Notes: a model not told the origin generated them from the letters alone. A stretch of 64,000 nucleotides of DNA from Aliamphritea hakodatensis (GCF_024347195.1 NZ_AP025281.1:1302001-1366000), one strand, 5' to 3'; counted from the stretch's first letter, positions 9,222-18,073 are shown. Numbers and translations are program-made.

Positions 9222-9251
9222 TTGGTGGCGGGGTTGGTGCTCTGGTATAGT
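9222..9251 (+). promoter_or_regulatory. Candidate sigma-70 promoter for the mla operon
   Basis: A TTGGTG hexamer (9222-9227) lies 18 bases before TATAGT (9246-9251). Both resemble sigma-70 boxes, and transcription would run towards mlaF. This is a weak, motif-only call; other promoters in the gap are possible. Confidence 0.3.
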
Positions 9252-9422
9252 GCGCGCTATTCGTTGCTATGCTGATGTGATTTTGGCTGACTGAGTCAGA
9301 GATCAGGGAATATCGGACGGTTTGCGTGTATTTCTTATGACAGGCGCCAGATCCTGTATCTGTTCTTTCTATATACCGAAATAACTGAACCGTTAGCCAA
9401 ACTTTGACGGGGAATTGCAGTC

Positions 9423-9466
9423 AATACACCCACTGCACAGCTTGCCGGTGTATTAACCCTTTTTTT
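9423..9466 (+). terminator. Terminator-like hairpin in the mla leader
   Basis: AATACACC (9423-9430) can pair perfectly with GGTGTATT (9447-9454) across a 16-base loop, and a run of seven T residues follows at 9460-9466. A second small hairpin, CTGACG/CGTCAG, follows near 9473-9488. This sits about 80 bases before mlaF, so it could be an attenuator or the end of a short leader RNA. Confidence 0.4.
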
Positions 9467-9545
9467 ACCTGGCTGACGTTAGCGTCAGGCTGCACATTCT
9501 CAATATATTGCCGAAGTAACTCTGTGGGGAGTTCGAGAGTTTAAG

Positions 9546-10352
9546 ATGAGTTATCTTGACGACAGTATTATCGATATTAAACAGTTAAGTTTTGCGCGGG
9601 GAGACCGGGCAATCTTTGATGGCGTTGATATTCGCATTCCCCGGGGGAAAGTGACTGCAGTCATGGGGCCAAGCGGCACGGGTAAAACGACCTTGCTTCG
9701 TCTGATCGGCGGTCAGCTGAAACCGGATAATGGCGAGATTCTTCTTGAGAAAGACAATATCCCGGCGCTCTCCCGCAAAGACCTGTTCCGGGTACGGGAA
9801 AAAATGGGCATGCTTTTTCAGAGCGGTGCACTTTTTACCGATATGACAGTGTTCGAGAATGTTGCTTTTCCAATCCGTGTACATACCGACCTGAGCGAAC
9901 AGATGATCCGTGACGTGGTGCTGATGAAGCTTCATGCAGTCGGATTGCGCGGCGCTGCGGATATGATGCCCAGTGAACTGTCGGGTGGTATGGCGCGGCG
10001 GGTTGCGCTGGCCCGGGCGATCGCGCTCGATCCGGATCTGGTGATGTATGACGAGCCGTTTACCGGACAGGACCCGATTGCAATGGGGGTGCTGGTGAAT
10101 CTGATTGCCCGCCTGAACAAAGCGCTGGGGCACACCAGTATCATTGTTTCCCATGATATCAACGAGACACTGGCCATTGCTGATTATATTTACCTGATTG
10201 CCGACGCTAAGGTGTTGGCGCATGGCACGGCAGCTGAGTTACGCGAAAACGATTCTCCCCAGGTACGTCAGTTTCTGGATGGTCTGCCGGACGGGCCGGT
10301 CCCATTTCATTTTCCGGCTGATGATTATCTCGATCAGCTGATGCAGGGTTAA
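9546..10352 (+). CDS. mlaF: Phospholipid ABC transporter ATP-binding protein MlaF
   Basis: A 268-residue ABC ATPase with Walker A GPSGTGKTT, the signature LSGGMARRVALARAI and Walker B VMYDEPFTGQDP. The SGGMARR form of the signature and the FTGQDP motif are typical of MlaF/Mkl-type ATPases. It energises the MlaFEDB inner-membrane complex, which moves phospholipids between inner and outer membranes to keep outer-membrane lipid asymmetry. A GGGGAGTTCGAGAG stretch precedes the ATG. It is the first gene of mlaFEDCB. Confidence 0.96.
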   Translation: MSYLDDSIIDIKQLSFARGDRAIFDGVDIRIPRGKVTAVMGPSGTGKTTLLRLIGGQLKPDNGEILLEKDNIPALSRKDLFRVREKMGMLFQSGALFTDMTVFENVAFPIRVHTDLSEQMIRDVVLMKLHAVGLRGAADMMPSELSGGMARRVALARAIALDPDLVMYDEPFTGQDPIAMGVLVNLIARLNKALGHTSIIVSHDINETLAIADYIYLIADAKVLAHGTAAELRENDSPQVRQFLDGLPDGPVPFHFPADDYLDQLMQG

Positions 10353-10357
10353 CTAAA

Positions 10358-11137
10358 ATGTTTGCAAAAATTCAGGCGCTGGGGGCTGCCGGGCTGAACA
10401 GGGTGGAAGCATTTGGCCGTTCCGGCATCATTCTTTCACAGGCGGTCTTTGCGATTCCGGGCCGTCAGGCGTGGCCGTTATTCATTCAGCAACTGTATTC
10501 AGTGGGTGTACTGTCGCTGATCATTATCATTGTATCCGGCTTGTTTATCGGCATGGTGCTGAGTCTGCAGGGGTATACCATTCTGGTTGATTACGGCTCT
10601 GAGCAGGCGGTGGGGCAGATGGTGGCCCTTAGCCTGGTACGTGAATTGTCGCCGGTGGTGACCGCACTGTTGTTTGCCGGACGGGCCGGGTCTGCACTGA
10701 CCGCTGAAATAGGGCTGATGAAGGCCACCGAGCAGCTGTCCAGCCTCGAGATGATCGGGGTTGATCCGTTACGCCGGATTATTGCGCCGCGCTTCTGGGC
10801 CGGTATGCTCAGCCTGCCGCTGCTGTCCATGATATTCAGCGTTGTTGGAATCTGGGGCGGTATGCTGGTGGGGGTCGACTGGCTGGGCATTTATGAAGGC
10901 TCTTTCTGGTCTAATATGCAGAACTCTGTGGACTTTTTTGAAGACGTTGTAAACGGGTTGATCAAAGCACTGGTTTTCGGTGTGGCGGTCACCTGGATCG
11001 CGGTTTATCAGGGCTACGACTCTGTGCCGACGTCTGAAGGTATCAGCCAGGCAACGACCCGCACGGTGGTGTATGCGTCGCTGGCGGTACTTGGGCTGGA
11101 CTTTATTTTGACTGCTTTGATGTTTGGAGATTTATAA
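10358..11137 (+). CDS. mlaE: Phospholipid ABC transporter permease MlaE
   Basis: A 259-residue permease of the MlaE (YrbE) family. It has five or six hydrophobic segments, the first strong one being VGVLSLIIIIVSGLFIGMVL. The conserved cytoplasmic LVRELSPVVTALLFAGRAGSALTAEIG region follows; it contacts the ATPase. It begins five bases after mlaF stops. Length is normal. Confidence 0.96.
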   Translation: MFAKIQALGAAGLNRVEAFGRSGIILSQAVFAIPGRQAWPLFIQQLYSVGVLSLIIIIVSGLFIGMVLSLQGYTILVDYGSEQAVGQMVALSLVRELSPVVTALLFAGRAGSALTAEIGLMKATEQLSSLEMIGVDPLRRIIAPRFWAGMLSLPLLSMIFSVVGIWGGMLVGVDWLGIYEGSFWSNMQNSVDFFEDVVNGLIKALVFGVAVTWIAVYQGYDSVPTSEGISQATTRTVVYASLAVLGLDFILTALMFGDL

Positions 11138-11138
11138 G

Positions 11139-11597
11139 ATGCGAATCCGGGGACTGGAATTAGCAGTAGGCTTTTTTATGCTGGCCAGTGCGCTGGCGCT
11201 GCTGGTGCTGGCATTGAACGTAAGCGGACTTACTCTGTCTGAGAGTAACCGCAGCTATAAAGTCTATGCATTGTTTGAAAACATTGGCGGTTTAACCTCC
11301 CGCTCCAAGGTAACCATGTCCGGGGTTAAAATTGGTCAGGTAACGGCAATTGTTCTGGATGAGGATCAGTTGATGGCCCGGGTGGAGATGGCCATTGATT
11401 CGAATGTAAATTACCTGAGTCTGGACAGCTCTGCGTCTATCCTGACGTCCGGCCTGCTGGGTGAAAAATATATCGGGATTACGACCGGTGCTGATGAAGA
11501 AATGCTACAGGACGGAGATTTTATTGAAGATACTCAGTCCGCGCTGGTATTAGAAGAACTGATTGGTAAGTTTCTGTTTAATGAAGCGACCGAATAA
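11139..11597 (+). CDS. mlaD: Phospholipid transport MCE protein MlaD
   Basis: A 152-residue protein with one N-terminal membrane helix (LAVGFFMLASALALLVLALN) and a single MCE domain (about 40-120; YALFENIGGLTSRSKVTMSG, GVKIGQV). MlaD forms a hexameric ring on the MlaFEB complex that passes lipid to or from MlaC. I chose the ATG at 11139 and not the in-frame one at 11124. It has a GGAGA site at 11126-11130 and gives the usual MRxRxxELxVG N-terminus. It starts one base after mlaE ends. Confidence 0.94.
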   Translation: MRIRGLELAVGFFMLASALALLVLALNVSGLTLSESNRSYKVYALFENIGGLTSRSKVTMSGVKIGQVTAIVLDEDQLMARVEMAIDSNVNYLSLDSSASILTSGLLGEKYIGITTGADEEMLQDGDFIEDTQSALVLEELIGKFLFNEATE

Positions 11598-11608
11598 AGA
11601 GAAAAATT

Positions 11609-12232
11609 ATGCGTAAATTATTATCTGTTTTTAGTCTGGCGGTACTGGTTGCTCTTAGCCCGGTGAGCCTGGCGTCATGGCAGGCTGCCAGTGAGCCGGT
11701 TGATAAAGCCAGTGCTGAAATGATCAGTGTTCTGGGTGACGGAGGGTTGTCTGCCGGCGATGATGTGACGCCACTGATGGCAGAAATTGAGCGGCTGCTG
11801 GTGCCGGTCGTGGATTTTGACTACATCGCCAAGCGGGTGATGGGTAAATATTACCGCAAGGCAACCACTGAACAGCGGGCAGAGTTTACAGGTGTTTTCA
11901 AAAATACCCTGATCAGAACCTATGCCAAAGCGCTGGTGGGCTTTGAAATTACCGGTTATGAACTGTTGCCTGAAGGCCGTCCGAGCCCTAAGCCGAACAA
12001 ACAGATCGTCAGTGTTAAGGTGCGTTCCGGAGGCAGTGCTACATACAAGCTGGATTACTACATGCTGGAACAGCCCGAAGGCTGGAAGCTGGTAAACGTT
12101 CATCTGGACGGTATTAACCTGCGTCTTAACTTTAAGAATCAGTTTGCTTCGCTGGTGAAGAAAAACCGCGGTGATGTTGGCGGTGTAATTGCCAACTGGA
12201 AAGCCCAGGTAGAAACGGATGTAAGCAAATAA
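11609..12232 (+). CDS. mlaC: Phospholipid-binding periplasmic protein MlaC
   Basis: A 207-residue secreted protein with signal peptide MRKLLSVFSLAVLVALSP (cleavage near SLASWQ, residue about 23). The mature part is the Tol-Tol/Ttg2D-like MlaC fold, with VVDFDYIAKRVMGKYYRKAT and the LVNVHLDGINLRLNF-like segment near the C-terminus. MlaC ferries phospholipid across the periplasm between MlaD and the outer-membrane MlaA complex. The gene stop is directly followed by the mlaB start codon. Confidence 0.95.
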   Translation: MRKLLSVFSLAVLVALSPVSLASWQAASEPVDKASAEMISVLGDGGLSAGDDVTPLMAEIERLLVPVVDFDYIAKRVMGKYYRKATTEQRAEFTGVFKNTLIRTYAKALVGFEITGYELLPEGRPSPKPNKQIVSVKVRSGGSATYKLDYYMLEQPEGWKLVNVHLDGINLRLNFKNQFASLVKKNRGDVGGVIANWKAQVETDVSK

Positions 12233-12535
12233 ATGGCACCGTTCAGTTGTAAACCGCACGCCCCGGATACCCTGGTGTTAAGCGGTGATCTGATTTTCGC
12301 GACAGCCGAACATGCCCGGCAGGTGACAGAAGCCCGTCTGGCTGAACGCACTGGCCGGGTCGTGATGGATTTTTCTGAAATTTCCCGTGTCGACAGCTCC
12401 GCGCTGGCATTCTGGCTAAGCTGTCAGCGTCTGGCTGAACGAAATGATCTGTCGCTCGAAGCTCTGCATTTCCCGGATGAAATGGTGCAAATGGCGGAGC
12501 TGGTCGGGCTGTCGTCCAGCCGGATCTGGAAATAA
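12233..12535 (+). CDS. mlaB: STAS-domain protein MlaB
   Basis: A 100-residue single STAS domain. The conserved segment VVMDFSEISRVDSSALAFWL carries the DSSALA motif around the regulatory serine/threonine position. MlaB binds MlaF and is needed for assembly and activity of the MlaFEDB transporter. The ATG follows the mlaC stop with no gap, and the position as last mla gene supports the call although STAS domains are poorly conserved in sequence. Confidence 0.9.
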   Translation: MAPFSCKPHAPDTLVLSGDLIFATAEHARQVTEARLAERTGRVVMDFSEISRVDSSALAFWLSCQRLAERNDLSLEALHFPDEMVQMAELVGLSSSRIWK

Positions 12536-12537
12536 CC

Positions 12538-12563
12538 TTCCTGAGATTGCTTTGTCTCAGGAA
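12538..12563 (+). other. Hairpin after mlaB
   Basis: TTCCTGAGA (12538-12546) and TCTCAGGAA (12555-12563) form a perfect 9-bp stem with an 8-base loop just after the mlaB stop. No T run follows, so it is more likely an mRNA-stabilising or processing element than a full terminator. Confidence 0.45.
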
Positions 12564-12659
12564 TTCCCCGCTTCGGTGTATCCTTCCGTCGCCTTTTATA
12601 TCGTAATCGGCTATCATTTCATCTGTTATTTTTCCTCCCAAATTTAAGCGGTATTTTGC

Positions 12660-12902
12660 ATGCAAATCGAACAAGTTAAGCAGTTACTGGAGAGCAAACT
12701 GGAAGGTTGTGTTGTCTATCCTGAAGGTGAAGGCTGTAATTTCCAGGTAACCGTTGTCGGTGAGGTTTTTGAAGGCTTACGTCCGGTTAAAAAACAGCAG
12801 ATGGTTTCCCAGTGTCTGGCTGAAGAAATCGCTAATGGCAGTATTCATGCGCTGACTATCAAAACCTATACGCCTGCACAGTGGGCTGAGTTACAGAACT
12901 AA
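12660..12902 (+). CDS. ibaG: BolA-family protein IbaG
   Basis: An 80-residue BolA-like protein. It has the family pattern of an N-terminal helix (EQVKQLLESKLEG), a central FQVTVVGEVFEGLRPVKKQQ and a C-terminal HALTIKTYTPAQWAEL. BolA/IbaG proteins partner with monothiol glutaredoxins in iron-sulfur trafficking. The location between mlaB and murA is the conserved position of ibaG (yrbA). Confidence 0.93.
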   Translation: MQIEQVKQLLESKLEGCVVYPEGEGCNFQVTVVGEVFEGLRPVKKQQMVSQCLAEEIANGSIHALTIKTYTPAQWAELQN

Positions 12903-12922
12903 TTTGATAAGGCAAAGCGTCG

Positions 12923-14185
12923 ATGGATAAACTAATTATTACCGGTGGAAGCCGGCTGAAAGGCGATGTAAAAATCTCCGGGGCAAAGAACTCTGCGTTG
13001 CCTATTCTGGCGGCAAGTCTGCTGGCCGATGAACCTGTTACTATCAGCAACCTTCCTCACCTGCACGATATCACGACCATGCTGGAGCTGTTACGCCAGA
13101 TGGGGGTGGATCTGACAGTCGACGAAAAGCTGAGTGTTGAAATTGACACCCGCACCATCAATTCAACTGTTGCGCCATATGAGCTGGTGAAAACCATGCG
13201 GGCGTCCATTCTGGTACTGGGACCGCTGCTGGCTCACTATGGTCATGCGGAAGTGTCTCTGCCCGGTGGCTGTGCAATCGGTAGCCGTCCGGTGGACCTG
13301 CACATTAAAGGCCTTGAAGCCCTGGGTGCAACCATTGTACTGGAAGAAGGTTTTATCCGTGCTACCTGTGACGGACGTCTGAAAGGCGGCCGGGTATTCT
13401 TCGATACTGTGACAGTAACCGGTACCGAAAATATTCTGATGGCGGCAGCGCTGGCTGAAGGCCAGAGTGTTATCGAGAACGCGGCACGGGAACCTGAAGT
13501 GGTGGATCTGGCTGAGTTCCTGATTGCCATGGGTGCTGATATTTCCGGTCACGGAACGGACACAATTACAGTAAACGGTGTACCGTCGCTGAAGTCCTGT
13601 CATTTCCCGGTGGTTGCTGACCGTATTGAAACCGGTACCTATCTGGTCGCCGCTGCAGCGACCCGCGGTTCTATCCGGGTTAAGAATACCCGTCCTGATA
13701 TTCTGGATGCGGTTATCCAGAAGCTGGAAGAAGCCGGCGCCGAAATTAAAACCGGCAAAGACTGGATTGAACTCGATATGCACGGTAAACGGCCGAAGGC
13801 GGTTAACCTGGTGACGGCTCCTTATCCGGCTTTTCCAACCGATATGCAGGCGCAGTTTGCAGCCATGAATGTTGTGGCCGAAGGTGTCAGCCGCATTAAG
13901 GAAACGGTATTTGAAAACCGTTTCATGCATATGCAGGAAATGACCCGCATGGGTGCCAAGATCACCATCGAAGGTAATACGGCAATCATGGAAGGTGTGG
14001 ATAAGCTGACAGCAGCGCCGGTTATGGCGACTGACCTGCGGGCATCTGCAAGTCTGGTTATTGCTGCAATTCTTGCCGAAGGTGAGACCATCATTGAGCG
14101 GATTTACCACATTGACCGTGGTTATGAGTGCATTGAAGAAAAACTGCAATTATTGGGCGCTAAGATTAAGCGGGTGCCGGGTTAA
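12923..14185 (+). CDS. murA: UDP-N-acetylglucosamine 1-carboxyvinyltransferase MurA
   Basis: A 420-residue EPSP-synthase-fold enzyme. It has the N-terminal ISGAKNSALPILAASLLA motif and the catalytic cysteine loop SLPGGCAIGSRPVDLH near residue 117; Cys at this site confers fosfomycin sensitivity in the family. The C-terminal YHIDRGYECIEEKLQLLGA is also typical. It transfers enolpyruvate from PEP to UDP-GlcNAc, the first committed step of peptidoglycan synthesis. Confidence 0.98.
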   Translation: MDKLIITGGSRLKGDVKISGAKNSALPILAASLLADEPVTISNLPHLHDITTMLELLRQMGVDLTVDEKLSVEIDTRTINSTVAPYELVKTMRASILVLGPLLAHYGHAEVSLPGGCAIGSRPVDLHIKGLEALGATIVLEEGFIRATCDGRLKGGRVFFDTVTVTGTENILMAAALAEGQSVIENAAREPEVVDLAEFLIAMGADISGHGTDTITVNGVPSLKSCHFPVVADRIETGTYLVAAAATRGSIRVKNTRPDILDAVIQKLEEAGAEIKTGKDWIELDMHGKRPKAVNLVTAPYPAFPTDMQAQFAAMNVVAEGVSRIKETVFENRFMHMQEMTRMGAKITIEGNTAIMEGVDKLTAAPVMATDLRASASLVIAAILAEGETIIERIYHIDRGYECIEEKLQLLGAKIKRVPG

Positions 14186-14266
14186 GCATTTTCTGCCAGC
14201 AGACTTTTTATTTATTTTCAGCAGCGCTGTGGCGCTGCCCTCTTTACGGATTGTCAAACAGCGAAC

Positions 14267-14917
14267 ATGAAACAGCAATTGACTATAGCCCTGTCGAAAG
14301 GGCGTATTCTGAAAGACACGTTACCGTTGCTCGAAGCGGCGAATATCCTGCCTGCAGAAGATATCTTCAGCAGCCGTAAACTGATCTTTGATACCAACCA
14401 TGACAACATTAAACTGGTTGTGATCAGAGCCACTGACGTGCCAACGTATGTTGAACATGGTGGCGCAGACATGGGTGTGGCAGGTAAAGACGTGCTGATG
14501 GAGTACGGCGCCAAAGGTGTCTATGAACCGCTGGATCTGGACATTGCCCGCTGTAAGCTGATGACTGCATCTCTGAAGGACGCGCCGCCGGTATCCGGGC
14601 GGATTAAAGTTGCCACCAAGTTTGTCAATGTCACCAAAGAATACTATGCCCGTCAGGGGCATCAGGTAGACATCATCAAGCTGTACGGTGCGATGGAGCT
14701 GGCGCCGATTATGGGGCTGGCTGACCGGATCGTGGACATTGTGGATACCGGTAACACCATGCGTGCCAACGGTCTGGTACCGCTGGAAGAAATTGCTTAT
14801 GTCAGTTCCCGGCTGGTCGTCGGTAAGGCTGCGATGAAAATGAAGCATCGTCAGATTCAACCGATTATTGAGCAGTTAGCCGCCGCAGTAGAAGCAAGAA
14901 AGAGTGAAGGTAAGTAA
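14267..14917 (+). CDS. hisG: ATP phosphoribosyltransferase HisG, short form
   Basis: A 216-residue catalytic-only HisG (ALSKGRILKDTLPLLEAANI at the N-terminus; ELAPIMGLADRIVDIVDTGN near residue 150). It condenses ATP with PRPP in the first step of histidine synthesis. It lacks the C-terminal regulatory domain of long HisG, and short-form enzymes need HisZ as a regulatory partner; hisZ is not in this window. It overlaps the hisD start by one base. Confidence 0.96.
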   Translation: MKQQLTIALSKGRILKDTLPLLEAANILPAEDIFSSRKLIFDTNHDNIKLVVIRATDVPTYVEHGGADMGVAGKDVLMEYGAKGVYEPLDLDIARCKLMTASLKDAPPVSGRIKVATKFVNVTKEYYARQGHQVDIIKLYGAMELAPIMGLADRIVDIVDTGNTMRANGLVPLEEIAYVSSRLVVGKAAMKMKHRQIQPIIEQLAAAVEARKSEGK

Positions 14918-16224
14918 TGGCTGAGTTAAATGTATTACGGCTGGACAGCCAGCAGGAAGATTTCGCCACGCAGATGGACAGTCTGCTGGCCTGGGAAGCG
15001 GTTTCTAACAAAGAAGTTAATGCCATTGTTGATGATATTCTCCTGCAGGTAAAACAGCGTGGAGACGCAGCAGTTGTTGAGTTCAGCAACCGTTTTGACC
15101 GCCTTAATGTTTCTTCAATGGCTGAGCTTGAGTTCTCTAAAGAACAGCTGCAGGAAGCGCTGGCTACCTTGCCGGCGGATCAGAAAGAAGCGTTGCAAAC
15201 TGCCGCTGACCGGGTTCGCGACTATCACGAGAAGCAGCTGGGTGAATCCTGGCAGTACCGTGAGGCTGACGGCACTTTGCTGGGCCAGAAAGTCACGCCA
15301 ATGGATAAAGTGGGTCTTTACGTGCCGGGTGGCAAGGCATCTTATCCGTCTTCTGTGTTAATGAACGCGATTCCTGCAAAGGTTGCCGGTGTTGAAGAAC
15401 TGATCATGGTTGTGCCGACGCCGGACGGTGAGGTCAATCAACTGGTACTGGCGGCAGCGGCGTTATCCGGTGTAGACCGGGCGTTTTCCGTAGGCGGTGC
15501 GCAGGCGGTAGCCGCACTGGCGTACGGAACCGAAACGGTGCCTAAGGTCGATAAAATTGTTGGCCCGGGTAACATTTTTGTTGCCACGGCGAAACGGGCA
15601 GTATTCGGTGCGGTGGGCATTGATATGATTGCCGGACCTTCTGAGATTCTGGTGATCTGTGATGGTCAGACTGATCCTGACTGGATTGCCATGGATCTGT
15701 TCTCTCAGGCTGAACACGATGAAGATGCACAGCCTATTCTGGTTTCGCCGGATGCAGCGTTCCTGGACAAGGTAGAAGCGAGCATTAACAAGCTGTTGCC
15801 GACTATGGAGCGTGAAGCCATTATCCGTGTATCTATGACTGATCGTGCTGCTCTGATTAAAGTACCTGATCTGTCTGCTGCTGCCGTTGTCAGCAACCGG
15901 GTAGCGCCGGAGCACCTGGAGTTATCAATCGCTGAGCCTGAAGCCCTGTTACCTGAAATTAAGCACGCCGGTGCGATCTTCATGGGACGTTATACTGCAG
16001 AAGCACTGGGTGACTATTGTGCAGGCCCCAACCACGTGTTGCCGACCTCCGGTACCGCGCGCTTCTCATCGCCACTGGGGGTGTATGACTTCCAGAAACG
16101 TTCATCTCTGATTATGTTCTCTGAAGAGGGGGCGTCAGAAATGGGTAAGGTCGCATCTGTGCTCGCCCGTGGTGAAAGCCTGACGGCACACGCCCGGTCG
16201 GCAGAGTATCGGATCAAAGACTGA
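14917..16224 (+). CDS. hisD: Histidinol dehydrogenase HisD
   Basis: A 435-residue HisD that carries out the last two oxidations of histidine synthesis (histidinol to histidine, NAD+ and Zn2+ dependent). Signatures seen are VGLYVPGGKASYPSSVLMNA, KIVGPGNIFVATAKR, AGPSEILV, the zinc-binding SQAEHDEDAQ and GPNHVLPTSGTARFSSPLGV. The gene is coupled to hisG by TAATG and is followed by a strong terminator. Confidence 0.98.
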   Translation: MAELNVLRLDSQQEDFATQMDSLLAWEAVSNKEVNAIVDDILLQVKQRGDAAVVEFSNRFDRLNVSSMAELEFSKEQLQEALATLPADQKEALQTAADRVRDYHEKQLGESWQYREADGTLLGQKVTPMDKVGLYVPGGKASYPSSVLMNAIPAKVAGVEELIMVVPTPDGEVNQLVLAAAALSGVDRAFSVGGAQAVAALAYGTETVPKVDKIVGPGNIFVATAKRAVFGAVGIDMIAGPSEILVICDGQTDPDWIAMDLFSQAEHDEDAQPILVSPDAAFLDKVEASINKLLPTMEREAIIRVSMTDRAALIKVPDLSAAAVVSNRVAPEHLELSIAEPEALLPEIKHAGAIFMGRYTAEALGDYCAGPNHVLPTSGTARFSSPLGVYDFQKRSSLIMFSEEGASEMGKVASVLARGESLTAHARSAEYRIKD

Positions 16225-16242
16225 TCCCGCCCTATCGTTTAT

Positions 16243-16276
16243 AAAAAAGCCCGGTACTGTTACCGGGCTTTTTTTT
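16243..16276 (+). terminator. Rho-independent terminator after hisD
   Basis: AAAAAAGCCCGGTA pairs with TACCGGGCTTTTTT around a short loop, and a run of eight T residues follows. It lies 20 bases after the hisD stop and would also work in reverse. Confidence 0.9.
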
Positions 16277-16318
16277 GTTTTACAGTGGCCTTTCACAAGG
16301 CTCAGACGGCAGGACATT

Positions 16319-17248
16319 ATGAAGGTAGTATTTTATGCCCGTGGTGAAGATTTTTCAGACTGGTTGCCCTCTGTAACAGAATTGTTACCCGGTGCAGACT
16401 GCCGGTTATGGTCGGAGACAGAAATGCCGGACTGGCAGGCAGACTATGCGCTGGTCTGGCAGCCACCGCAGGCGCTGTTTGAACGTCATACCCAGCTTAA
16501 AGCCATCATTAATCTCGGTGCCGGTGTGGATAAGTTACTGGCGTTACCGGGGCTGCCGGAAGGTGTGCCGGTGCTGAAATTACGGGACGCCGGTATGGCC
16601 ACCTGGATGACCGATTACGTGCGGTACGGCTTACTGCATTTCAGCCGGGACTTTGATGCCTATCAGCGCCAGCAGCGCCGCAGTGTCTGGCAGCCGGAAA
16701 AAATTGATGCCCGCAGTAACTGGCCTGTGGGCATTCTGGGCATGGGAGCGATTGGTTCTCAGGTTGCCCGGCGACTGTCCGATGATGGCTATATCGTGCG
16801 GGGCTGGAGCCGCACAGAAAAAGTGGTTGCCGGGGTGGAAAGTTTTACCGGGCAGGATGCTTTGTCTGCATTTTTACGGGGCACCCGGGTACTCGTAAAC
16901 CTGTTGCCTTCAAGCCCCCATACTCAGGGGCTGGTAAACGGCCCGGTGCTGGAACAGTTGTTACCGGAGGCGGTTGTGATTAACGTCGGCAGGGGAGAAG
17001 TGGTTGATTCCCCGGCCCTGATAGATTCGCTGCGTAAGCAGCGTCTGCGGGGGGCAATGCTGGATGTCTTTGAGTACGAACCTCTGTCACAGGATTCTCC
17101 ACTGTGGTCGATGGATAATGTCATTATCACGCCACACATCGCGGCGCCGACATCCATCAGGGATGCGATTGAGCAGGCAAAAGAGTATATCCATGCCATC
17201 GGGCTGGGGCTGCCGGTGAAAGCCGTTGACCGTACGCTGGGGTATTAA
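16319..17248 (+). CDS. ghrA: Glyoxylate/hydroxypyruvate reductase A-like D-2-hydroxyacid dehydrogenase
   Basis: A 309-residue D-isomer 2-hydroxyacid dehydrogenase of the GhrA subgroup. An N-terminal substrate domain (NLGAGVDKLLALPGLP) precedes a Rossmann fold with GILGMGAIGSQVARRL (about 139-154), NVGRGEVVDSPAL with the loop next to the catalytic arginine, and VIITPHIAAPT carrying the catalytic histidine. It should reduce glyoxylate or hydroxypyruvate with NADPH; substrate is inferred from subgroup similarity. It is a single-gene unit between two terminators. Confidence 0.87.
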   Translation: MKVVFYARGEDFSDWLPSVTELLPGADCRLWSETEMPDWQADYALVWQPPQALFERHTQLKAIINLGAGVDKLLALPGLPEGVPVLKLRDAGMATWMTDYVRYGLLHFSRDFDAYQRQQRRSVWQPEKIDARSNWPVGILGMGAIGSQVARRLSDDGYIVRGWSRTEKVVAGVESFTGQDALSAFLRGTRVLVNLLPSSPHTQGLVNGPVLEQLLPEAVVINVGRGEVVDSPALIDSLRKQRLRGAMLDVFEYEPLSQDSPLWSMDNVIITPHIAAPTSIRDAIEQAKEYIHAIGLGLPVKAVDRTLGY

Positions 17249-17263
17249 CCCGGATTTCTTACA

Positions 17264-17292
17264 GAAAAAGCCAGCGTATAGCTGGCTTTTTT
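17264..17292 (+). terminator. Terminator between ghrA and the convergent SDR gene
   Basis: AAAAAGCCAGC and GCTGGCTTTTTT form a compact hairpin with a loop of about five bases. The A run on one side and T run on the other let it end transcription from both convergent genes. Confidence 0.88.
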
Positions 17293-17311
17293 GTCTGAGC
17301 AGAAGAGCGGA

Positions 17312-18073
17312 TCAGATGCGCAGTGCGCCATCGACCTCAATGCAGCGGCCGTTGATGTAATCGTTTTCCAGAATAAAGGCGACAGTGCTGGCGATTTCTT
17401 CCGGCTTACCCAGGCGTTTGGCAGGAATGCCGGCAGCAATTTTTTCCAGTGCTTCCGGTTTCATGCTCATTACCATCTCGGTACCGATATAACCGGGTGC
17501 AATTGACGCTGCCCGGATGTTGTAGCGGGCAAGCTCTTTCGCCCAGGTAACCGCCATTGCCTGTACGCCGGCTTTCGTCGCCGTGTAGTTGGTCTGGCCC
17601 ATGTTGCCATTGCGGGAAATGGAAGAAATGTTGATGATGCAGCCTTCACAGCCAAGTTCGATCATCTTAACAGCCGCTTCACGGCCACACAGGAAGGTAC
17701 CGGTCAGGTTGACATCCATGACCAGATTCCAGTTATCCAGGCTCATTTTGCTGACGACTTTACCGTCTTTCACTTTAATGAACAGCCCGTCGCGGGTGAT
17801 ACCGGCATTGTTGACCAGACCGTGAATGGCGCCAAAATCCTGCGCAATGTCATCAAACAGTTCGGTAACGGCGTCTTCTTCGGCGATATTAGCAATGTAA
17901 CCCCGGGCTTCAGTACCCAGTTCCATGCACAGGCCGATGGTTTCATCCAGACCTTGCTGATCAAGGTCAACCAGTGCAAGTCTGGCACCTTTTGCTGCAA
18001 CCTGAAGTGCCATGGCGCGGCCAAGGCCTCGGCCGCCTCCGGTGATAACAATGACTTTATCTTTTAATTCCAT
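17312..18073 (-). CDS. FabG-like short-chain dehydrogenase/reductase
   Basis: A 253-residue classical SDR. The NAD(P)-binding motif TGGGRGLGRA is at residues 11-20, NNAG is near 89, and the catalytic set is Ser in IISSIS-like INISSISRNG, Tyr in TNYTATKAG and Lys four residues later. The C-terminal YINGRCIEVDGALRI is typical of FabG-type 3-oxoacyl-ACP or acetoacetyl-CoA reductases. It is a lone gene away from fatty-acid genes, so the true substrate is unclear. Confidence 0.8.
   Translation of the reverse strand: MELKDKVIVITGGGRGLGRAMALQVAAKGARLALVDLDQQGLDETIGLCMELGTEARGYIANIAEEDAVTELFDDIAQDFGAIHGLVNNAGITRDGLFIKVKDGKVVSKMSLDNWNLVMDVNLTGTFLCGREAAVKMIELGCEGCIINISSISRNGNMGQTNYTATKAGVQAMAVTWAKELARYNIRAASIAPGYIGTEMVMSMKPEALEKIAAGIPAKRLGKPEEIASTVAFILENDYINGRCIEVDGALRI

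Larger units (their letters stand above)
9124..9545. other. Divergent intergenic region and mla leader
   Basis: This 422-bp gap separates yrbG (leftward) from mlaF (rightward) and must carry promoters for both. It contains a plausible rightward sigma-70 promoter near 9222-9251 and two hairpins close to mlaF, listed separately. I see no open reading frame with a ribosome site and no tRNA-like fold. The long leader of about 290 bases before mlaF is unusual for a housekeeping operon. Confidence 0.5.

Noticed and set aside
13163..14149. A 328-codon minus-strand frame opposite murA.
   Set aside because: It has no recognisable motif or start signal and mirrors the codon pattern of murA.
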